A stretch of 64,000 bases of DNA from Colius striatus (Eukaryota > Chordata > Aves > Coliiformes > Coliidae). The stretch is taken from assembly GCF_028858725.1 (NCBI RefSeq), contig NC_084767.1:34265519-34329518 (forward strand), written 5' to 3'. Made by a program: the position numbers and the translations under genes. The notes under the pieces are model-generated. The model was not told the origin of the DNA, did not search any database, and saw only the letters and a list, made by a program, of their open reading frames with translations. Positions 61,601-64,000 of this stretch are shown piece after piece (the stretch's first letter is position 1; the number at the start of each line of letters is the position of its first letter).

Positions 61601-62460
61601 CGTGTTGCTGGAAGGGCCTTCAAAGCCGAGTGGGGTGGGAAGGGAGCAGGGTCTGTGCGGGCCCGCAGGCTGCCCCTGAGGCAGCCGAGAATGCCGGGGC
61701 TACGGCGGCAGGAGCTGCTTCTGTGTGTATGACAACGGCACGGAACCGCCAGTGCCTTCCAACGGGAGAGGGGCGATTGCAGGAAAAGCCCGGGCAGCGG
61801 GACGCCCTTGGAGCCACACTACTCGGCTCAGTTTCCTCACGCCTGGTCTCAGGAGCAGCCCTAGCTCCACGGCTCCGAGAACAAGGCCTAAGCTGCGCCC
61901 GAGAGGAGGCCGCTCGGGCACGGGCGCGGCGCCGACGGGAAGCGACGGCAGTTCTGGGCTGGTTTGAGTCAGAAACGCGGAAGGAACTACCGCTCCCAGG
62001 GGCCTGGGCGCCGCCTCTCGCCCGGCCTGGCACTGCACTGCACGGCACAGCCCTGTGGTGGCAGCGGAAGCAGCTCCTCCGGCTGGCCCCGCGGCTGGCG
62101 CGGCCATGGCCATCCCCAGGCAGCAGTTGCTGGTGGTCAGCGAGGAGCTGGACGAGGCCGAGCTGGCGGCGCTGAAGTTCCTCAGCCTGGAGCACATCCC
62201 CATGAGGAAGCTGGAGACCGTGCGGGAGGCGGTGGACTTCTTCCATGTGCTGCAAGAGAAAGGGATGATCGAGGCGGAAAACCTGTCCTTCCTGAAGGAG
62301 CTGCTCTACCGCATCTGTCGGATCGACCTCCTGGAAGCCCAACTGGGCTCCAGCCGCGAGGAGATGGAGAGCGAGCTGCAGCTCCCGGGCAGAGCAAAAG
62401 TGTCGGCCTACAGGTGAGTGCCGCGGGGGCGAGGGCGGGAGCGGCCTGAGCCATTAACGG
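61600..62460 (+). promoter_or_regulatory. CASP8: CpG-island promoter of CASP8
   Basis: A dense CpG island contains the CASP8 start codon. Just upstream are an ETS-like CGGAAG (61978-61983) and ACTACCGCTCCCAG (61986-61999), which resembles the ZNF143/THAP11 element (ACTACAATTCCCAG). No splice acceptor is needed before the ATG, so transcription probably starts in this island and the first exon is coding. The long open frames in other phases of this island (220 codons on +, 240 on -) are effects of GC-rich DNA. Confidence 0.65.
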
Positions 62461-64000
62461 TGTTCAGAACGCCAGGCAGGGGCGTGGAAGCATACAAGCG
62501 CCTTCAGAAGGAGAGGAGGTGCAAGCCATACAGGGAGTTGAAATTACCGTCCGGCAAAAGGCAGAAAACAAGCCGTATTTTTCAGACACTGCTCAGGGCC
62601 CTTCGAGCTGCATAGGGCCGAAAGGGACTGGCTAGGAGCCTTTGCTGTCAATCCTAGAAAGTTTTAGTCTTGTTTTGATTTTAGGAAAGCTGAGATCTTT
62701 GTGATTACATCTGAAAATGGTTTTAGTTCAAGCTGTCCTGGGACTGACGCTTCTCCATTTACAAAGAAAAAAAGGGAGGGATATAGAATCATAGAATGTA
62801 GGGGTTGGAAGGGACCTTTAGAGATCATCTAGTCCAACCCCCCTGCAGAAGCAGGTTCACCTAGATCAGGTCGCATAGGAACATGCCCAGGCGGGTCTTG
62901 AAGACCTCCAAGGAAGGAGCCTCCATTTATGCTTGGGTGGTGCAAAGGGAGCAGTTCAACAGCACATTAAATTGTTAATTGTGTAAAATTTAATTATCTT
63001 AAATTGTGTCAAAGGAGATGCTTGGGAACAAGATGAAGCAGTGTCTTTCATTTCTCTTTCTAGATACTTGCTCTTTCAGCTGTCAGAAGACATCACTGAA
63101 GATAAACTGAAATCTTTCAAGGTTTTTTTGGGGAAAGAATTACCAAAATGCAAGCTAAACTCTAAGACTGTAAGAATTTATTTCTTTTTCTAATGATTGT
63201 AATGATCCATAGAGGTATTTGAGGGGCTATGAGGGGAAACACCATAAGAAAGAGTGTATTTGCCAAGAGATTATAGTCTCTTCAGTGCATGTGAGATTCA
63301 TCTGTGCTAGTGTTGTATGTAACTTGCAGCCCAGGGAGCACAGACTGTCCCTGCATCAGGCATAGAGGCCTTCATGTCCAAGTGCCATAGGAGACTTAGG
63401 GGACACAGTGGCTTTGATCAGTGGGAGACTGATGAGCACATTCACTCATCTTGCCCAACAAATTTTCTTTTGTCTGCTTTCTAAGGCATAATCAAACAGG
63501 AGATCATCCACTGAGGCTATTGCTTTATGCTTTTGTTCTTGTTATTTCCAGACTGAGAAAGTGGAACTCTTAAGCAGCAGATCCTGTCTAATGAAAAGTC
63601 TTGTAGCATTTTCTGTCATTTAGGAGAGACTGATCATCTAGTAATGGCTGGTTTAGTAAGTCCTGGGGGTGACCACTGTGCTCTGCCACATGCTGTTTGG
63701 CAAGAGCTCGTGTCTCTTGGATTCCTTTTTGCTTCAGAGCAATCTCTACACCAATCTTGTGTGGTTAAACCGCTTTTTGTCATTGCTCAAGGTGGTAACC
63801 ATGGTGGTCCTTGTGTTTCAGTTAAGTCAGAAGGTAGCCACTGAAAGGCAAATGAATGAAAGCAGTCATTAAAAACATTATTATATATTCCTATGTGATC
63901 ACCGTTCGATCTTCTGGATTAGATTTTCCTTGAACTCAGCCTCTTTGTGCTGCGGAAGGGAGATGAATATACTTTGAGAAGATGTTTGTACTTGCAGTAC
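62106..64000 (+). CDS. CASP8: Caspase-8, 5' part only (tandem DED exons)
   Basis: Apical caspase of death-receptor signalling; the gene continues past the right edge. Certain coding exons are 62106-62413 (102 codons and two bases, donor GTGAGT) and 63064-63169 (acceptor TTTCTCTTTCTAG, donor GTAAGA). The ATG has a near-perfect Kozak context (GCGGCCATGG). DED1 contains [23 protein letters not shown] and RIDLL. The second exon has QLSEDITEDKLKSFK and LPKCKL, closest to human CASP8 (SFKFLL, SKCKL), which together with position after CASP18 supports CASP8. A weak acceptor TACTTGCAG ends at 63997 and could open the third exon, but only three bases follow. The N-terminus MAIPRQQLLVV differs from the usual MDF start of CASP8. 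The protease domain is not in the window. The first intron holds a CR1 fragment. Confidence 0.87.
62783..62925 (-). mobile_element. CR1 LINE 3'-end fragment in CASP8 intron 1
   Basis: ATAGAATCATAGAATGTAGG, GGTTGGAAGGGACCTTTAGA, CAACCCCCCTGCAGAAGCAG and GGGTCTTGAAGACCTCCAAG form the reverse complement of the last 140 bp of CR1, the same subfamily as the copies at 41.5, 52.3 and 57.2 kb but in the opposite orientation. Confidence 0.92.
63170..64000 (+). other. CASP8: CASP8 intron 2 up to the window edge
   Basis: No DED-like exon is found between 63170 and 63997. An acceptor-like TGTGTTTCAG near 63822 is followed by a frame that stops after about 16 codons and does not look like a DED, so I do not use it. 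Confidence 0.5.

Noticed and set aside
61513-62342. Long overlapping open frames on both strands (220 codons on +, 240 on -) at the CASP8 island
   Set aside because: They overlap the real CASP8 first exon in other frames or antisense and have low-complexity Ala/Arg/Gly-rich composition.
63822-63890. Acceptor-like TGTGTTTCAG as the start of CASP8 exon 3
   Set aside because: The frame after it stops after about 16 codons and does not resemble the third DED exon of CFLAR, CASP10 or CASP18.

Overview
The window is vertebrate nuclear DNA, almost certainly from a bird. Genes are split by GT-AG introns, CpG islands punctuate AT-rich intergenic DNA, the dispersed repeats are CR1 LINE fragments of avian type, and the gene order NDUFB3 - CFLAR - CASP10 - CASP18 - CASP8 (all on the + strand) matches the known death-effector-domain (DED) locus of birds. 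CASP18 is absent from placental mammals. I rebuilt the genes exon by exon from splice signals, intron phase and recognisable protein sequence. Residue numbers refer to those models.

Layout. 1-900: CpG island with the NDUFB3 promoter. 1883-4750: NDUFB3, a complex I accessory subunit of 98 residues in two coding exons. 4.9-9.6 kb: AT-rich DNA without a confident gene. 9.66-10.5 kb: CpG island, probably the CFLAR promoter, with signs of divergent transcription. 15.1-16.7 kb: two minus-strand CR1 pieces. 17.9-29.4 kb: CFLAR (c-FLIP, 489 aa, nine coding exons). 33.2-33.8 kb: CpG island, probable CASP10 promoter. 36.0-45.3 kb: CASP10 (514 aa, nine coding exons), whose intron 6 holds a solo LTR inserted in a CR1 tail. 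51.0-58.0 kb: CASP18 (465 aa, seven coding exons, one with a GC donor). 61.6-62.5 kb: CpG island containing the first coding exon of CASP8, which runs off the right edge; only its DED1 exon and the exon that begins DED2 are certain.

The last four genes form one functional system, extrinsic apoptosis control. Each has tandem DEDs encoded by exons of nearly identical length and phase (about 300, 100-106 and 136-139 nt), so they arose by tandem duplication. CASP10 and CASP18 keep the caspase His/Cys dyad (SHG, QACQG) and an Asp in the interdomain linker. CFLAR has lost both catalytic residues (SRG, QSY) but keeps a caspase-8-type cleavage site (LEID). CASP8 cannot be judged beyond its DEDs.

Most notable: DED1 of CASP18 is about 81% identical in protein to DED1 of CASP8, with a 38-bp stretch of perfect DNA identity, while the next exon is only about 39% identical. 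This suggests exon-limited gene conversion. Other points are a GC-AG intron in CASP18, a possible read-through short c-FLIP isoform, a start-stop element just before the CASP18 ATG, and the lack of an obvious CpG-island promoter for CASP18.
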